Origin: Gordionus sp. m RMFG-2023
Lineage: Eukaryota; Nematomorpha; Gordioida; Chordodea; Parachordodidae
DNA length: 64,000 nucleotides
Assembly: GCF_954871325.1 (NCBI RefSeq)
Contig: NC_088779.1
Coordinates: 30,492,391 to 30,556,390 of the forward strand
Direction of reading: 5' to 3'
Position 1 is the stretch's first letter; each line of letters starts with the position of its first letter. Position numbers and translations under genes: made by a program. Of the stretch, positions 48,366-64,000 are shown piece by piece. Below the pieces are notes generated by a model. The model saw only the letters and a program-made list of their open reading frames with translations. It made no database searches and was not told the origin of the DNA.

Positions 48366-48909
48366 CCTTAAAAAATATAATATCTCTAATCTTAATTTAC
48401 CAACCCCAGCAAATAATTTTCTACATAATTTGACTCAAATCAACAATAATGACTCATGGTTAAACATTTCAAACTCAATTATCAAAACAGCAAATACCCA
48501 TCTTAATATTAATTATCAATATCTATACATAATGTACATAAATACAAATGTGTTATTTAATTATTTCTGCTAGCAATATAATTATACATGAATGGGTTTA
48601 AATTTAATCATCAATATGTGTCATTAAATCATCACAACACAAATTCTCATTAAATATTTTCTTTGTTATTTTTTATTTTTCAATATTATTTTTTAGATGT
48701 TACAAGAAAAGGTATAGTTTTAAAAAAAATTAATTATATATTTATATATTTATCAAGATGACACAATTAAATCAGGACAGAAATAATGTTAATACTTTTT
48801 AAAATTTATTAAATAACTTTAAACAGTTCCTAGGTCAAGTGAAAAGTTTCATTCTAGTACCATAAAAGGTATACAATGGATTTTATTATTAAATAATATT
48901 CCTTTTTTT

Positions 48910-49463
48910 AGATGATGATGAAAATTTTCAAGAACCAGCTATTAAAAATCTAAAGCTTAATGCGGAAGAAAATCATATGAAGGGTAATATTTTCATATAT
49001 TTAATATTAAATCCTTTTTGAAAATATCTAGTTATGAATATACTAAATTCGATAGTTGGAGAGGATTATAATTGTATAAACAAAAAAGGTATAATAAAAA
49101 AAATCTAATATACATATTTTTTTAGATGATGGAGTTAAGACACCAGAAAAAGCATCGAAAATGCTAGAGCCTGATGACATTCGACCTTTTGGTAACATTT
49201 TTAAGATTTGATAAAATCAATTTTTTAATTTAATAGGTGGCCCGCCGGAGAGGACGGGCATGGCTCAAAATGCCGTTTATGGTACAGAGGTGGAGATAGT
49301 TGCAATGACTACTATGCTCCAGACTAATATTTTAATACATACTATTTATAAATGGGCATACTATATGCCCATTAAAAAATTAAGTAATATTAAAAAATTT
49401 AATGTAAATATTTATTTAATAAATCATAGCGAACATATTGATCGCATAATTAATTTTAATTAA
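48910..49463 (+). pseudogene. MULE-2 linker exons and C-terminal half of an OTU domain
   Basis: Mini-exons at 48912-48982 (DDDENFQEPAIKNLKLNAEE) and 49125-49191 (DDGVKTPEKASKMLEP) lie between TTTTTTAG acceptors and GGTAA donors. The block 49239-49463 then reads YGTEVEIVAMTTMLQTNILI and NVNIYLINHSEHID, the C-terminal half of an OTU domain with its histidine. The catalytic-cysteine half (GDGNC) was not found, so any protease would be dead. Confidence 0.7.
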
Positions 49464-49719
49464 TATTTATATCGCATATAGCATATATTATTTATATCGC
49501 ATATATTATTAATTGATTTTTTTATCTTTATATTTACAAATTAAATAAAGGATTTTAATAAATTATTCTGAAAATTGTTTCTAACTTTGAGCAGTAACGT
49601 GATAATAGATAGTGCAAGATTTATATGTTAATCTTTGATATTTTCGAATTAAACCTTAAATAAATATATAAATTTTTAACACTTAATATTAAATCTAATA
49701 ATTTCTAAAGAGAATAAGG

Positions 49720-50149
49720 CAAAATTGCCTTAAATATCATAGGACATAGAAAAAATAATATTTATTATTCATACGTCAGTTATAAATGCCAATTCACTAA
49801 ATTTATTATATTTAATATTTATATGTCAGTCATAAACGTCAATATCACTAAAAATGTAATATTTAATATATGCACGTCAGTCATAAACGTCAATATCACT
49901 AAATATAGGAGTATATAAAAAAATGGAGTATTTTTAATTGCCTTAAATATCATAGGTAAATTTTATTATTCATACGTCAGTTATAAATGCCAATTGACTA
50001 AATTTATTATATTTAATATTTATATGTCAGTCATAAACGTCAATATCACTAAAAATGTAATATTTAATATATGCACGTCAGTCATAAACGTCAATATCAC
50101 TAAATATTGGAGTATATAAAAAAATGGAGTATTTTTAAAACATTACACC
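49720..50149. repeat. Doubled right end of MULE-2
   Basis: Two direct copies of ~210 bp (49720-49938 and 49939-50149). Each contains TTATTCATACGTCAGTTATA, CACGTCAGTCATAAACGTCA and the terminal GGAGTATATAAAAAAATGGA; only the outer one continues to the final TTACACC. Within each copy CGTCAGTYATAAAYG recurs three times. Confidence 0.85.
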
Positions 50150-50218
50150 GGCTCGGATATATTTAAAAATATTAAAATACTGTCCAACCCGGGGGTCGGG
50201 CCTGCAGGTCTCTGAAAA

Positions 50219-50358
50219 ACATATCAAGAAGTACAACATCTGAAAGTAGATTGAAAGATTTGGATCTTTTGAATATTCATAGGCATTTGACGACAAGCAA
50301 GGATAAGATAATTGAAAATTTAGCTCAATCACAACGAAGATTGGATTTTACATTGTAA
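50219..50358 (+). pseudogene. hAT (ZMYM1-like) transposase C-terminal fragment
   Basis: A forward frame reads LKNISRSTTSESRLKDLDLL, NIHRHL, and ends IIENLAQSQRRLDFTL with a stop at 50356. This matches the C-terminus of ZMYM1-type hAT-derived proteins (STMSxxRLNxLALLxIHR...FAxxxxRRLxF). The rest of the gene is not adjacent; the GC-rich repeat abuts its left side. Confidence 0.65.
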
Positions 50359-63939
<13,581 letters not shown>

Positions 63940-64000
63940 GTATTCTTTCATTCATAAACCTATTTTCTTATAGCATCATTAAAAAAAACATTGTAGTTTG

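Larger units (their letters stand above)
46340..50149 (+). mobile_element. MULE-2: second MULE with OTU domain, decayed
   Basis: 3.8 kb, with terminal inverted repeats of about 41 bp beginning GGTGTAACGTTTTAAAAATA on the left and GGTGTAATGTTTTAAAAATA on the right (complement), both continuing CTCCATTTTTTTATATACTC. Gene order equals that of MULE-B: N-terminal exon, transposase core start, linker exons, OTU domain. The sequences are clearly diverged, so this is a separate family. The core's second and third catalytic residues are missing, replaced by LINE-like sequence near 48190. No clear 9-bp duplication was found at the ends. Confidence 0.8.
46170..50218. mobile_element. GC-rich-ended repeat split by MULE-2
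   Basis: The left part (46174-46339) carries repeated GGCCCGGCTCGG-type words separated by T-run/A-run spacers. The right part (50150-50218) ends GGGCCTGCAGGTCTCTG. The same terminal style occurs at 14574-14640 and 58702-58913 and is typical of hAT-like elements beginning CAGAGAYCTGCAGGCCCGG. MULE-2 lies between the two parts. The left terminus proper is not clear. Confidence 0.5.

Overview
This is an AT-rich animal (metazoan) genome segment. It holds intron-bearing genes with GT...AG introns, one intronless gene, and a very large load of transposable elements. A SIN3 corepressor, a KCTD-type BTB protein and a three-domain laccase whose cysteine-rich N-terminus resembles invertebrate laccases together point to an invertebrate; the sequence alone does not fix the phylum. 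Long homopolymer C tracts, T-run/A-run junctions and a 209-bp (GAAA)n array are typical of the non-coding DNA here.

Layout. 1-1.7 kb: decayed hAT transposase (minus strand). 4.5-6.0 kb: intronless KCTD-like gene. 6.3-7.2 kb: two inverted copies of a ~330-bp MITE (a third lies at 20.5 kb). 7.5-8.8 kb: 3' part of a LINE. 13.6-13.8 kb: hAT transposase C-terminus. 15.1-19.7 kb: seven-exon laccase gene with all copper-binding motifs. 21.2-38.7 kb: a nest of elements. A decayed Mutator-like element (MULE-A) was entered by a 9.1-kb MULE-B, flanked by a perfect 9-bp target duplication. MULE-B was in turn entered by a 3.85-kb DNA transposon with ~800-bp terminal inverted repeats that I cannot place in a named superfamily. 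MULE-A was also entered by a Ty3/gypsy LTR element. 39.5-41.1 kb: two more LINE 3' fragments. 42.3-45.1 kb: a 2.8-kb element with hAT-type ends and an exact 8-bp target duplication, carrying exon-like blocks but no transposase. 46.2-50.2 kb: a second, distantly related MULE (MULE-2) inside a GC-rich-ended repeat. 51.5-64.0 kb: the SIN3 gene, at least 14 exons, running off the right edge; its introns hold hAT-type MITEs and a LINE remnant.

The most interesting content is the MULE group. The MULE-B gene encodes a MULE transposase core (D, D, E visible), a SWIM zinc finger, a linker built from duplicated phase-1 mini-exons, and a C-terminal OTU cysteine-protease domain. Its first coding exon lies inside the terminal inverted repeat, so both ends of the element carry a copy. 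MULE-2 shows the same architecture in diverged form and adds tandem mini-exons made of a 27-bp unit.

Host genes: SIN3 (transcriptional corepressor scaffold), laccase (extracellular multicopper oxidase) and the KCTD-like protein have no evident functional link; they appear to be ordinary neighbours separated by transposon-filled DNA.
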